Positions 30,579-38,684 of a stretch of DNA of 64,000 nucleotides are shown piece after piece. Location of the stretch: positions 1 through 64,000 of the forward strand of contig NZ_JAFKFW010000014.1 in the NCBI RefSeq assembly GCF_017308015.1, given 5' to 3'. The notes under the pieces are model-generated. The model saw nothing but the letters and a program-made list of their open reading frames with translations. It was not told the DNA's origin and searched no databases. This stretch comes from Allobosea sp. GTDB taxonomy: Bacteria; Pseudomonadota; Alphaproteobacteria; Rhizobiales; Beijerinckiaceae. Positions within the stretch are counted from its first letter, which is position 1; each line of letters begins with the position of its first letter. A program made the position numbers and the translations under genes.

Positions 30579-30647
30579 GGCGAAACCTCGGATCGAGAAA
30601 GGATTGTCGGATCGGTGGCGCGGGAATGGTGGCGGCGCCTACCGTCA

Positions 30648-30672
30648 TACGCGCGAAATGCCGGCTGGTTCC
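30648..30672 (-). promoter_or_regulatory. EcfG-like promoter of dps
   Basis: Read on the minus strand, GGAAC (30672-30668) and CGTA (30651-30648) are 16 bases apart, one base from the GGAAC-N16/17-CGTT consensus. It points towards dps. Confidence 0.55.
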
Positions 30673-30697
30673 CCTTCGCATCAGGGTCGTTGGCGCT

Positions 30698-30722
30698 GGA
30701 ACCAGCGGGCCCGCGCGCCGTT
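30698..30722 (+). promoter_or_regulatory. EcfG-type promoter of the flavin-binding stress protein gene
   Basis: GGAAC at 30698-30702 and CGTT at 30719-30722 with a 16-base spacer match the general-stress consensus exactly. The gene starts at 30761, leaving a leader of about 30 bases. Confidence 0.72.
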
Positions 30723-30760
30723 GGACCAGCAACCCCGCAGCCGAGGACAGGGAGAGCGAC

Positions 30761-31246
30761 ATGTCTCGCCACAGCGACCAGAACCGCGTCTGGGACCTCA
30801 TCGAATCCATCAAGTTCGCGATGCTCGTGACCCATGACGGTCAGGGCGACGAGTTGCGTGCCCGCCCGATGCACGCCCATGGGGAACGTGAGGAAGACGC
30901 GATCTATTTCCTGACAGACCGCCGACACCACAAGGACGACGAGATCCAGATCAACGACAATGTCTGCGTCGCCTTCGCCGATACAGGCGGCCAGCGCTAC
31001 CTCTCGGTAACCGGTACGGCGACCGTGCTCGATGACCGCCGGCGTGTGCACGATCTCTGGGATGCAAGCAACCGCGCCTTCTGGGATGACGAGAACGATC
31101 CGAATATCCGCGTGCTCCGCGTCAGGCCGAGTATCGCGGAGTTCTGGGACAGCCCCGGCAAGATCGTCACCAGCGTCAAGATGGCCGCCGCGGCCTTGAC
31201 GGGCGCCAAGCCGGATCTCGGCGAGAATCGCAAGGTTTGCCTCTGA
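30761..31246 (+). CDS. pyridoxamine 5'-phosphate oxidase-like general stress protein
   Basis: A 161-residue protein of the PNPOx-like split-barrel family (general stress protein 26 type), which binds flavin nucleotides. Stretches include VWDLIESIKFAMLVTHDG, LRARPMHAHG, AIYFLTDRRHHKDDEIQ, NVCVAFADTGGQRYLSVTGTA and the C-terminal EFWDSPGKI. GGGAGAGC lies close before ATG at 30761. An exact EcfG-type motif upstream supports a general-stress role. The physiological reaction is not known. Confidence 0.88.
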   Translation: MSRHSDQNRVWDLIESIKFAMLVTHDGQGDELRARPMHAHGEREEDAIYFLTDRRHHKDDEIQINDNVCVAFADTGGQRYLSVTGTATVLDDRRRVHDLWDASNRAFWDDENDPNIRVLRVRPSIAEFWDSPGKIVTSVKMAAAALTGAKPDLGENRKVCL

Positions 31247-31272
31247 AACCCCGACGCAAAGAGCAGGTTGTG

Positions 31273-31503
31273 ATGATGAAGCTCATGGTCCACGCCCTCG
31301 GGGCCTGGTTCGCGGTCGAGGCGGCCTCCGGCCGCTATCCCCGCCCTGTCGCCGTCGGGCTGACGATGCTGGTCGCGCGGCTCGGTGCGCCGGCGACAGC
31401 CCTCGCGATGGCGGGTTACGGCTTGTTGCGCCTCAAGGAAGCGGGTGCCTTCGAGCGACAGCGGCCACCGACCCGGCGCCGCCGAAAAGTCAATCAGGAC
31501 TAG
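31273..31503 (+). CDS. small hypothetical protein
   Basis: A 76-residue protein with a hydrophobic, alanine-rich central part (GAWFAVEAASGRYP, VGLTMLVARLGAPATALAMAGYGLL) and a strongly basic tail (RPPTRRRRKVNQD). It follows the stress-protein gene by 26 bases and is probably in the same transcript. Tandem GTG-ATG-ATG codons at 31270-31278 leave the exact start open. No family recognised. Confidence 0.55.
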   Translation: MMKLMVHALGAWFAVEAASGRYPRPVAVGLTMLVARLGAPATALAMAGYGLLRLKEAGAFERQRPPTRRRRKVNQD

Positions 31504-31568
31504 AGCTCGGATTCGCTTTCGAAACGGCGGTGGCCAGAGCGGCGGGCGCTGTCTGACGTCAGCGGATT

Positions 31569-32165
31569 CTAGCCGCGGCCACCGCGTGCAACGCGTTCGA
31601 TCTCGGCGCGCACCAGCCGTTCGACCATGGTCGGGAGGTTGTCGTCGAGCCAGGTCTTGAGCATCGGCTTCAGCATGTCCTTGACCAGATCCTCCAGCGT
31701 GCGCGCGTTATTGCTGAGCACGGTCGAGGCAAGCTGGCCGAAGGCATGGGTCACGACGGAGCTCGCCTGATCCGACAACAGGCTCGCCATGTCAGGGATG
31801 GCGGCGGAGGCAGGCTGCGGCGGAAGCGGTTCCGGCTGAACGGGAGCCGGCTGCGGCGCGGCGGGAGGAGCCGACGGTTCCGGAGGCAGGACCGCAACGG
31901 GCTCCTCTTCGAGGAAGGCGACATCGGAATCCTCCGCGAACACCGCTGGAGGAACCGGGGCAGGCGCGGCGACCAGAGCAGCCTCCGCTCCCAGGTCGAG
32001 CACGTCATCGTCGATGGCGGTGACCGGCGCGGGCTCGGGTTCGGGCGCGACCTGCGGTGCCGCGGCCTCTTCGGCCGGCTTCGCCTCGTCGTCCGAAATG
32101 ATCCGGCGAATCGAGGCGAGGATCTCCTCCATCGACGGTTCGCTGGGCTTGGCTTGCGCGCTCAT
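31569..32165 (-). CDS. popZ: polar organizing protein PopZ (DUF2497)
   Basis: PopZ self-assembles at the cell pole and tethers the chromosome-partitioning machinery. The 198-residue protein has the three-part family layout. The N-terminal helix is EPSMEEILASIRRIISDDE. A long acidic proline/alanine-rich spacer covers about residues 28-120. The C-terminal helices read NARTLEDLVKDMLKPMLKTWL and NLPTMVERLVRAEIERV. Proximity to valS and a TolC-family gene is typical in alphaproteobacteria. Confidence 0.9.
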   Translation of the reverse strand: MSAQAKPSEPSMEEILASIRRIISDDEAKPAEEAAAPQVAPEPEPAPVTAIDDDVLDLGAEAALVAAPAPVPPAVFAEDSDVAFLEEEPVAVLPPEPSAPPAAPQPAPVQPEPLPPQPASAAIPDMASLLSDQASSVVTHAFGQLASTVLSNNARTLEDLVKDMLKPMLKTWLDDNLPTMVERLVRAEIERVARGGRG

Positions 32166-32398
32166 GAGTCTAACCGTTGGACACCCGGGCGCGCCGACGG
32201 AATCAACGCCGCTCCGAGAGCGCAGTATTCCACGGCAGCGATGTCAGACAAGGCGCCAACCGGCTCTCCCACAGGAGAAATCGGCCCTGTTGCCCTATGG
32301 CATCGCGCGGAAAAGCGGCAGCCCGTTCCTGGAGCCGCCGATTCGATCGCAGAGGAGCGAAACATCGCCACCGCCGCGCGAGGCGGCGAGGCTGGCGC

Positions 32399-33826
32399 TC
32401 AGCGGCCGTCAGGCGTCTGGGTGCCCCAGAGCTTGCCCTGCACCTGCTCGTAATGCTGGCGGGCGTCGTAGATCTCGGCCTTGAGCTTGAGCGACTGGGC
32501 GGAGAGCTTGCCGACCGCGGACAGGACCGCATAGGACGCGACCACGCGGTCACGCTGCGCGACAACGAGGCTCGAACGGGCGCTCACCAGTTCCTGCTGA
32601 GCGTTCAGCACGTCAAGCGTGGTACGCTGGCCGACCTTGGCCTCCTCGCGCACACCGGAGAGCGCGGTGGACGCGGCTTCGACCTGCGCCTGAGCCGCGA
32701 TGATCTGGGCCTTGGCGGCTTCCAGACCGCCCCAGGCGGAGACGACGGCGGCGCGCACGGTGTCGCGCTGGGTGTCGACCTCGATGCGGCGCTGGCCGGC
32801 GGTTTCCTTGGCCTGGCGGGTGCGGGCATAGACCTGTCCGCCCTCGTAGATCGGAATCGTCAGCGTGCCGACGAGGCTGGCCGAGAAGCGGTTGTCGCCG
32901 GAGAACTGGCTGTCATAGCGCTGCTGGACCACGCCGCGGACACCGACGACCGGGTAGAGATCGGCCTCGGTGACCTTGACCTGGAGCTCGGCGGCATCGA
33001 CGCCATGCAACGATGCGATGATGGCGGGATGGTTCGACAGGGCCTGCTGCAGAGCGGTCGGCAGCGATTTCGGCAGCAGCTTCTCGACCGGCCGGCCGGG
33101 GGCGAGCGAACGCGGCTCGGTGCCGACATTCTGGCGGAAGCGCGCCACGGAGGTCTTCAGGTTGGATTCGGCCAGAATCGCCTGGGAGCGGGCCGAAGAC
33201 AGGCGGGCTTCCGCCTGTGCCACGTCGGTGCGCGTCACTTCGCCGACCTGAAACCGGTCGCGCGTCTGGCGCAACTGCTCTTCGAGCACCTCGACGTTAT
33301 TGCGGTTGAGGTTGAGAATCGCGGTATCGCGCAGCACGTTCATGTAGGACGTCGCAGCGTCGAGCAGCACGTTCTGCTCGGTATTGCGCAGGGTGGCGCG
33401 GGCGCCGAGCACCTGCGATTCGGACTGGCCAACGGCGCTGCGGGTCTTGCCGGAGTCAAAGATATTCTGATCGACCTGCACACCGACGCCGCGAGGGCCG
33501 AGGCGGGACACATTGTTGGTGTGAACCGGCGAACTGCTGGCGAAAGCCGGAATGCCCGATTCGGTGATGCTGGCGCCGATATCGGCCGAAGCCGTGATCC
33601 TGGGCCGATATCCCGCCTTTGCCTGCGGCACGTTCTCGTCGGTGGCGCGGACCGCGGCGCGCTGGGCATTGAGTGTCGGATTGGCGGAATAGGCCCGCGC
33701 GAGCGCGGCATCCATGGTCTGGGCCGAAACCGGCCCGGCCCAACCACCCGCCAACGCCAGAGCGAAGGCGGCAGAGAGAGCAAGCCCGGAAATTTTCTCG
33801 TCGCGTTTATGCACTGGACGCCTCAT
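32399..33826 (-). CDS. tolC: TolC family outer-membrane channel protein
   Basis: A 475-residue outer-membrane efflux/type I secretion channel. A signal peptide (residues 1-36, ending VSAQT) is followed by two outer-membrane-efflux repeats with long alpha-helical stretches (TLRNTEQNVLLDAATSYMNVLRD in pieces; RVVASYAVLSAVGKLSAQSL). Typical wording is NPTLNAQRAAVRATDENV and GQRTTLDVLNAQQELVSAR. No inner-membrane or adaptor partner is nearby, so it probably serves several pumps. Confidence 0.92.
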   Translation of the reverse strand: MRRPVHKRDEKISGLALSAAFALALAGGWAGPVSAQTMDAALARAYSANPTLNAQRAAVRATDENVPQAKAGYRPRITASADIGASITESGIPAFASSSPVHTNNVSRLGPRGVGVQVDQNIFDSGKTRSAVGQSESQVLGARATLRNTEQNVLLDAATSYMNVLRDTAILNLNRNNVEVLEEQLRQTRDRFQVGEVTRTDVAQAEARLSSARSQAILAESNLKTSVARFRQNVGTEPRSLAPGRPVEKLLPKSLPTALQQALSNHPAIIASLHGVDAAELQVKVTEADLYPVVGVRGVVQQRYDSQFSGDNRFSASLVGTLTIPIYEGGQVYARTRQAKETAGQRRIEVDTQRDTVRAAVVSAWGGLEAAKAQIIAAQAQVEAASTALSGVREEAKVGQRTTLDVLNAQQELVSARSSLVVAQRDRVVASYAVLSAVGKLSAQSLKLKAEIYDARQHYEQVQGKLWGTQTPDGR

Positions 33827-33973
33827 GTGCGCACTGAAAGTCGCGCCCAGGCATCGCCCCAGCCTCGGCAGAGTTGCAATTCATACCCGCTTCGGCACCT
33901 TCCGCCAACGGATGGGGCGGCACCGGAACGGTTTAGCTCGCGCAGTGCCGCAAAAATGCGACACCTGCCCGCC

Positions 33974-34615
33974 TTAGAAAACGAACGCGGCCGGACGACG
34001 AAACTCCGAAACGACGGGCGCCGCCGCGTCGAAGACCGGCCGGCCGGACACGACATCGCCCGACTTCAGATAGAGCCTGACCCGCGCGGCGCGACCGACG
34101 CCATCCACCACGATGAGCCGGCCTTCCGGACGCAGCAGCGGGAAAAGCGATTCGGGCACGACCTCGCAAGCCCCGCTCACGAGGATGGCATCGAAGCTGG
34201 CCGGGCCCGGCTGCGTGGAGGCGACGGTCACGCCCGGCGCTCCGGCCCGGCTCAATGCCGACTCGGCCAGTGCGCGCGCGGCCGCGTCCGGCTCCCAGAG
34301 GGTGGCTTTCGCGCCCATATGGTCCATCAGCGCCGCGCCATAGCCCGAACCGCCGGCATATTCGAGCACATCCTCGCCCGGCTGCGGGTCGAGCACCTGG
34401 ATCATCCGCACCGCGACCATCGGGGTCATCAGCGCGCGACCGGTGCCCGGCAGTGCGATCGACTGGTCGAGATAGGCGAGATGGGACAGGTCCGCGGGCA
34501 CGAAGGCTTCGCGCGGCACCGAATCCGCAGCCGCCAGCGCAGCCCGATCGGTGATGTCGTAGGTGCGCAGCTGGCAGTCGACCATATTGCGCCGCAGCGA
34601 GGTGAAATCGTCCAT
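33974..34615 (-). CDS. protein-L-isoaspartate O-methyltransferase family protein
   Basis: A 213-residue SAM-dependent methyltransferase of the PIMT family, which repairs isoaspartyl residues. It has MVDCQLRTYDITDRAAL, VPREAFVP, the SAM motif VLEYAGGSGYGAALM and LRPEGRLIVVDG. The usual PIMT glycine motif (EIGTGSGY-type) is changed to EYAGGSGY, as in the alphaproteobacterial paralogue next to tolC. Activity on isoaspartate is therefore less certain. The start could also be the ATG at residue 11. Confidence 0.82.
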   Translation of the reverse strand: MDDFTSLRRNMVDCQLRTYDITDRAALAAADSVPREAFVPADLSHLAYLDQSIALPGTGRALMTPMVAVRMIQVLDPQPGEDVLEYAGGSGYGAALMDHMGAKATLWEPDAAARALAESALSRAGAPGVTVASTQPGPASFDAILVSGACEVVPESLFPLLRPEGRLIVVDGVGRAARVRLYLKSGDVVSGRPVFDAAAPVVSEFRRPAAFVF

Positions 34616-34808
34616 GACCGAACTCTCCGTCCACGACGTCGGTGCTGCAACGCGCGGCTGACGATCTGGAAGCCGCCGCGAACCGGTGCAGCGATCGCGC
34701 CGTTCTTCGGCAGCTTTCTGTTCGACGCCCGCGCAAAAGGCAAGCGCCGCCTGGCCGCAGGTATAGCCCGGCGAGGGTTAAGGCGATCTGACGATGTCAG
34801 GAGGAAGC

Positions 34809-34883
34809 TGGCTCCCGGAGCAGGATTCGAACCTGCGACCAATCGATTAACAGTCGATTGCTCTACCGCTGAGCTATCCGGGA
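34809..34883 (-). tRNA. tRNA-Asn (GTT)
   Basis: On the minus strand the acceptor TCCCGGA pairs with TCCGGGA. The anticodon stem ATCGA/TCGAT encloses CTGTTAA (anticodon GTT), and the T-loop is GGTTCGAATCC. The 3' CCA is encoded (34809-34811). Confidence 0.97.
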
Positions 34884-35051
34884 ACAACGTGGCGGCGTCT
34901 TAGCGGCGCGTTCCGGATAGTGCAAGCCCCCTGCGAGCCTGCCAGGCAGATTTATCGTCGTCGCTGTGGAAGATGCGATGCCGGGTTGCGGTGCGGCGCG
35001 GCTTGTGGTTATTGCGCTCTCGCTGAAGCGGCATGACCGTTTTCGCAGGAA

Positions 35052-35125
35052 GGCCTCGTGGCGGAGTGGTTACGCAGAGGACTGCAAATCCTTGCACCCC
35101 GGTTCGATTCCGGGCGAGGCCTCCA
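35052..35125 (+). tRNA. tRNA-Cys (GCA)
   Basis: The acceptor GGCCTCG pairs with CGAGGCC. The anticodon loop CTGCAAA gives anticodon GCA, the T-loop is GGTTCGATTCC, and CCA is encoded at 35123-35125. Confidence 0.97.
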
Positions 35126-35310
35126 ACAGACTTTTTAGCGCTGATTTCCTTGCGCTTTTTTCCCGATTTTCCCCGGCTTTCCGATGCCGCCTTTTCCGGC
35201 GGGACAATTTCGTTCGCGGAACCAATTGTCCCGCGCGATGTTCTCCCTGCGGATTTTAGGGTAGTGCCCGGCGGCGGCGGCCGGCCGGGCGAGGGCTTCG
35301 AAGCCCAGAC

Positions 35311-35339
35311 GAGCCCCATCGGCACAACCGGTGGGGCTC
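35311..35339. terminator. strong hairpin downstream of tRNA-Cys region
   Basis: GAGCCCCATCGG-cacaa-CCGGTGGGGCTC is a near-perfect 12-13 bp stem. TCTCGTT follows on the plus strand. It may end the tRNA-Cys transcript or, on the other strand, the small-ORF transcript. A second smaller stem (CGGCCCG...TCGGGCCG) lies at about 35350-35369. Confidence 0.6.
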
Positions 35340-35385
35340 TCTCGTTCCGGCCCGCCCTTTCGGGCCGATCCACCGCCTCAGCCCT

Positions 35386-35532
35386 TCAATGCACCGTAGC
35401 ACGGGGCACAAACACGTCCGGCGCGACCCGCTCGGGGAATGTCAGAGACGACACGATGACGATCGTCGTCAGGCCGATGACGGCCAGCCAGAGCCAGAAA
35501 TCCAGCGGCGGTTTTTTCCGGTTTGTCATCAT
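35386..35532 (-). CDS. small single-pass membrane protein, unknown
   Basis: A predicted 48-residue protein beginning MMTNRKKPPLDFW, with one membrane segment (LDFWLWLAVIGLTTIVIVSSL) and a short tail (FPERVAPDVFVP). The basic residues before the helix suggest an N-in orientation. The start is uncertain: an in-frame ATG at 35589 would give 67 residues, and neither has a strong ribosome site. It lies just downstream of the 100-residue unknown gene. No family recognised. Confidence 0.45.
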   Translation of the reverse strand: MMTNRKKPPLDFWLWLAVIGLTTIVIVSSLTFPERVAPDVFVPRATVH

Positions 35533-35609
35533 CAAAGGGACGCCCGAGCAGCCTCCGGGTTCCCGACCGTTGACGATTGGCGCCGCCATTGCCGCTTTTC
35601 GTGAAGTCG

Positions 35610-35912
35610 TCAGCCTTTTCGAGCAAGGTCGGTGGTTGAAGCCGGCGAGGCTTCCCGGACGCCCTCGCTGCGCGGGGGCCCCGCTCCGTGCTTGATCGCC
35701 AGCGAGAGAATCGTTCGACCGACGGCTTCCGGGAGATTCGCGTCCAGCACCACATGCAGACGGCCGGAGCCGGCCTGGGTGGCCGAAACCTCGAAGCCCG
35801 CGGGATTGCGGTCTTGCCGGGTTCGCGGGCGGCGCGAAGCGAACAGGGTGTCCAGCCTCCGGCCCATCTCTCCGAGCTCGAGATCGAGCCCGGCCTCCTC
35901 CAATGCATTCAT
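35610..35912 (-). CDS. hypothetical protein, 100 residues
   Basis: A possible soluble protein beginning MNALEEAGLDLELGEMGRRLDTLFASRR. The middle is compatible with strands and a helix (GFEVSATQAGSGRLHVVLD, LPEAVGRTILSLAIKHGAG) and the C-terminus looks disordered. Composition is more protein-like than the overlapping frames. The ribosome site is weak. No family recognised. Confidence 0.45.
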   Translation of the reverse strand: MNALEEAGLDLELGEMGRRLDTLFASRRPRTRQDRNPAGFEVSATQAGSGRLHVVLDANLPEAVGRTILSLAIKHGAGPPRSEGVREASPASTTDLARKG

Positions 35913-36031
35913 CTTTCAACAGCCGTCCATCTGGAGCCATCGTTCAGGCTGTGATTCGCCTTAAGGATTTCGTTTACAGATCGTTAAAATTCTAGTTAGT
36001 GACGCCTGCCCGCTCGGGGCGGAGTAGCGTC

Positions 36032-36127
36032 ATGGTCGAAGCCATTCTGATAGCGGTCCTCATGACCGGAACGGCAGGCGTGTCCTGGCTGATCGCCGAT
36101 TTTCTGCATCTGCCTCTGGACGTTTGA
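36032..36127 (+). CDS. 31-residue predicted membrane miniprotein
   Basis: The ATG at 36032 is seven bases after GGAG (36021-36024) and opens a 31-codon frame ending TGA at 36125. The product starts MVEAILIAVLMTGTAGVSWL and ends ADFLHLPLDV, almost entirely one hydrophobic helix. It lies alone between a divergent unknown gene and the photolyase gene. No family recognised; whether it is translated is inference from the ribosome site and composition. Confidence 0.42.
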   Translation: MVEAILIAVLMTGTAGVSWLIADFLHLPLDV

Positions 36128-36274
36128 CCCGGCGAAAACAGATTCGGCAAGAAACTCCCTCGTCGGGAGGGCCGGGCAGCGCCTTGCAAAAACCCCGCTT
36201 CTCTCCGAGACCGATCCGGCCCAGCCGCGTTGATCGGGGATTGCGATCTGTGCGGATCGCGGCTGGGAGAGATC

Positions 36275-37729
36275 ATGACAGAACGCGCCCTGCACTGGTT
36301 CCGCAACGACCTGAGGTTGGCTGACAACCCGGCGCTCGCCGCCGCGGCCGAAGCCGGGCCGACCTTATGCCTCTATATCCTCGATCGCGGTTCCGGCCGG
36401 CGTCCGATCGGCGGGGCCTCGCGCTGGTGGCTGTCGCGCTCGCTCGACGCGCTCGGCGAAGCGCTCGCGGCGAAGGGCGGACAGCTCGTGCTGATGGAGG
36501 GCGATCCGGGTGCACTGCTGCCGCGCGTCGCGGCAGCGGCCGGCATCACGCTCCTCACCTGGAATCGCCGCTACGGGGCGGCGGAAATCGCGCTCGACCG
36601 CAAGCTCAAGGAGGAGCTGACCGGAGGTGGAACCGATGTCCGTACCTTCAACAGTCATCTCCTGAACGAGCCATGGCAGGTGACCACTACGACCGGGCAG
36701 CCGATGAAAGTGTTCACCCCCTATTGGCGGGCGGCACGGCTGAAAGGCGATCCAGCGTCTCCGATTCCCGCTCCGGAGCGAATCCCTGCCCTGCCCCTGC
36801 CCGCTTCGTTGACGTCATTCACGGTATCGCTCGGCGAGCTTGGGCTGGAGCCGACGAAGCCCGACTGGGCCGGCGGCCTGCGCGCGGCCTGGATGCCAGG
36901 CGAGGCTGGTGCTGCCGAACGGCTTTACAATTTCATCGGCAGCGGCCTTGCCGGCTATGCGGAGGCGCGCGACCGGCCGGACCGGGCCGCAACATCCCGT
37001 CTCTCGCCGCATCTGCATTTCGGCGAGATCGGCCCGCGCCAGGTCTGGCACGGCCTCCAGCACGCCCGCGCGACCGGGGAAGCCGCCGGATCGGAGCGCG
37101 ACGCCGAAAAATTCCTCTCGGAAATCGGCTGGCGCGAGTTCTCCCACCACCTCCTCTTCCACAATGCTGCGCTAGCGACCCGCAATTACGATTCGCGCTT
37201 CGATGCCTTTCCCTGGCGGCCCGACGACAAGGCGCTCCGTCGCTGGCAGCGCGGACAGGCCGGCATCCCGCTCGTCGATGCCGGCATGCGCGAACTCTGG
37301 ACGACCGGCTGGATGCATAACCGCGTGCGGATGGTCGTCGCCTCCTTCCTGATCAAGCATCTGCTGCAGGACTGGCGCGCGGGCGAAGCCTGGTTCTGGG
37401 ACACGCTGGTCGATGCCGACGCCGCCAACAATGCGGCGAGCTGGCAATGGGTCGCGGGCTCGGGCGCCGATGCCTCGCCCTATTTCCGCATCTTCAACCC
37501 GGTGACGCAGGGTGAAACCCACGATCCCGGGGGCGCTTACGTCCGCCAATGGGTGCCGGAACTGGCCGGGCTTTCCGACAAGGATATCCACCAGCCCTGG
37601 AAGGCGTCCGAAAACGCGCTCGGCGCGGCGGGCGTGCGAATCGGCGAGACCTACCCCGCCCCGCTCATAGACCTCGCTTTCGGTCGGCAGCGTGCCCTCG
37701 ACGCCTTCGCGACGATCCGCAGTGGCTGA
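36275..37729 (+). CDS. phrB: deoxyribodipyrimidine photolyase
   Basis: Light-driven repair of cyclobutane pyrimidine dimers. The 484-residue class I photolyase/cryptochrome-family protein starts MTERALHWFRNDLRLADNPAL. The antenna-binding domain is followed by the FAD domain (SRLSPHLHFGEIGPRQVW, EIGWREFSHHLLFHN, GIPLVDAGMRELWTTGWMHNRVRM in pieces, DADAANNAASWQWVAGSGADASPYFRIFNP in pieces). GGGAGA precedes ATG at 36275; the longer frame adds 15 unlikely residues. The stop is 5 bp from the convergent SDR gene. Confidence 0.95.
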   Translation: MTERALHWFRNDLRLADNPALAAAAEAGPTLCLYILDRGSGRRPIGGASRWWLSRSLDALGEALAAKGGQLVLMEGDPGALLPRVAAAAGITLLTWNRRYGAAEIALDRKLKEELTGGGTDVRTFNSHLLNEPWQVTTTTGQPMKVFTPYWRAARLKGDPASPIPAPERIPALPLPASLTSFTVSLGELGLEPTKPDWAGGLRAAWMPGEAGAAERLYNFIGSGLAGYAEARDRPDRAATSRLSPHLHFGEIGPRQVWHGLQHARATGEAAGSERDAEKFLSEIGWREFSHHLLFHNAALATRNYDSRFDAFPWRPDDKALRRWQRGQAGIPLVDAGMRELWTTGWMHNRVRMVVASFLIKHLLQDWRAGEAWFWDTLVDADAANNAASWQWVAGSGADASPYFRIFNPVTQGETHDPGGAYVRQWVPELAGLSDKDIHQPWKASENALGAAGVRIGETYPAPLIDLAFGRQRALDAFATIRSG

Positions 37730-37734
37730 GCGGT

Positions 37735-38517
37735 TCAGCCGCTGCGCTCGGCGAAGCGGGACATCAGCGCGAAATAAACCGGATAGGGCAGAAGGCGCGC
37801 GACCTTCAGGATCCAGGCGAGACGGCGCGGCACAGTGATCTCGAAACCGCCGCGCTCGAAGCCGTCGACGATTCGCCTTGCCCCCTCCTCCACCGTCAGC
37901 AGGAACGGCATCGGGAAGCGGCGGCCTTCCGTCATCGGCGTCTCGATGAAGCCGGGATTGACCAGTTGCAGGCGGATGCCGGCGGCCTCGCAATCGAAGC
38001 GCATCGATTCGCAGAAATAGATCGCGCCGGCCTTGGCCGCGCCATAGGCGGCCGCGCCCGGCAGGCCGCGATAGCCGACGAGCGAGGCATTGACCGCGAT
38101 CTGCCCGGCGCCGCGCGCGTTCATGCGGGGCTGCACGGCGAAAAAGCTCTTGGCGACGCCGAGCAGATTGACCCCCACGACCTTCTCGACGGTCTCCGCA
38201 TCGATCGCCCTGCCTTGGCCGGAGGCGATGCCGGCATTGAGGAAAGCCAGAGCAATCGGTCCGTGGATGCTCTCGATCGCGTCGGTGACGTCCCGCATCC
38301 CTTGCGCGTCGGTCACGTCGCCGGCATGGGCGACGATGCGGCCCGGCAGATTTTCGGCACCGCGTGCGAGGCGCTCCAGAGCCTCCAGCCGACGGGCCGT
38401 GACCGCCACCGTCCAGCCCCGGGCGGCCAGTTCGAGCGCGACCGCGGCTCCGATGCCGGAGCTGGCACCGGTGATCCAGGCGACACCGTCCTGCGGCTTC
38501 ATGCGGGGCAAGGCCAT
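37735..38517 (-). CDS. short-chain dehydrogenase/reductase
   Basis: A 260-residue NAD(P)-dependent SDR. The nucleotide motif TGASSGIG lies at residues 16-23, AHAGDVTD and FLNAGIA follow, and the active site is Ser in NASLVGYRG, Tyr and Lys in AAYGAAKAG. The end of the cofactor strand (TARRLEALE, Arg after the second strand) suggests NADP(H), which is inference. Substrate unknown. Divergent from the AlaX-type gene. Confidence 0.9.
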   Translation of the reverse strand: MALPRMKPQDGVAWITGASSGIGAAVALELAARGWTVAVTARRLEALERLARGAENLPGRIVAHAGDVTDAQGMRDVTDAIESIHGPIALAFLNAGIASGQGRAIDAETVEKVVGVNLLGVAKSFFAVQPRMNARGAGQIAVNASLVGYRGLPGAAAYGAAKAGAIYFCESMRFDCEAAGIRLQLVNPGFIETPMTEGRRFPMPFLLTVEEGARRIVDGFERGGFEITVPRRLAWILKVARLLPYPVYFALMSRFAERSG

Positions 38518-38618
38518 GGCGGCTCCGGGTTGGCGGGACAGTCATCTAGGCACGGAATCGTCCGGCAGGAAGCCATGCGACCGAAATCATCCCCGCTATC
38601 CCGCCAGCGAGGTGGCAC

Positions 38619-38638
38619 CTGCACCGCAATCGGTGCAG
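38619..38638. promoter_or_regulatory. 20-bp perfect inverted repeat upstream of the AlaX-type gene
   Basis: CTGCACCG-CAAT-CGGTGCAG has eight-base perfect arms. It lies 46 bases before the AlaX-type start in a 167-bp divergent spacer. It could be an operator or a leader hairpin. Confidence 0.35.
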
Positions 38639-38684
38639 TCTGCGCAGCGAAGGCGCTTCCGCGCCCCTTGCGAGATACGAGATC

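Noticed and set aside
35217-35242. GGAAC-N16-TGTT near the tRNA-Cys gene as an EcfG promoter
   Set aside because: The -10 deviates from CGTT and no gene starts downstream on that strand for about 790 bp.
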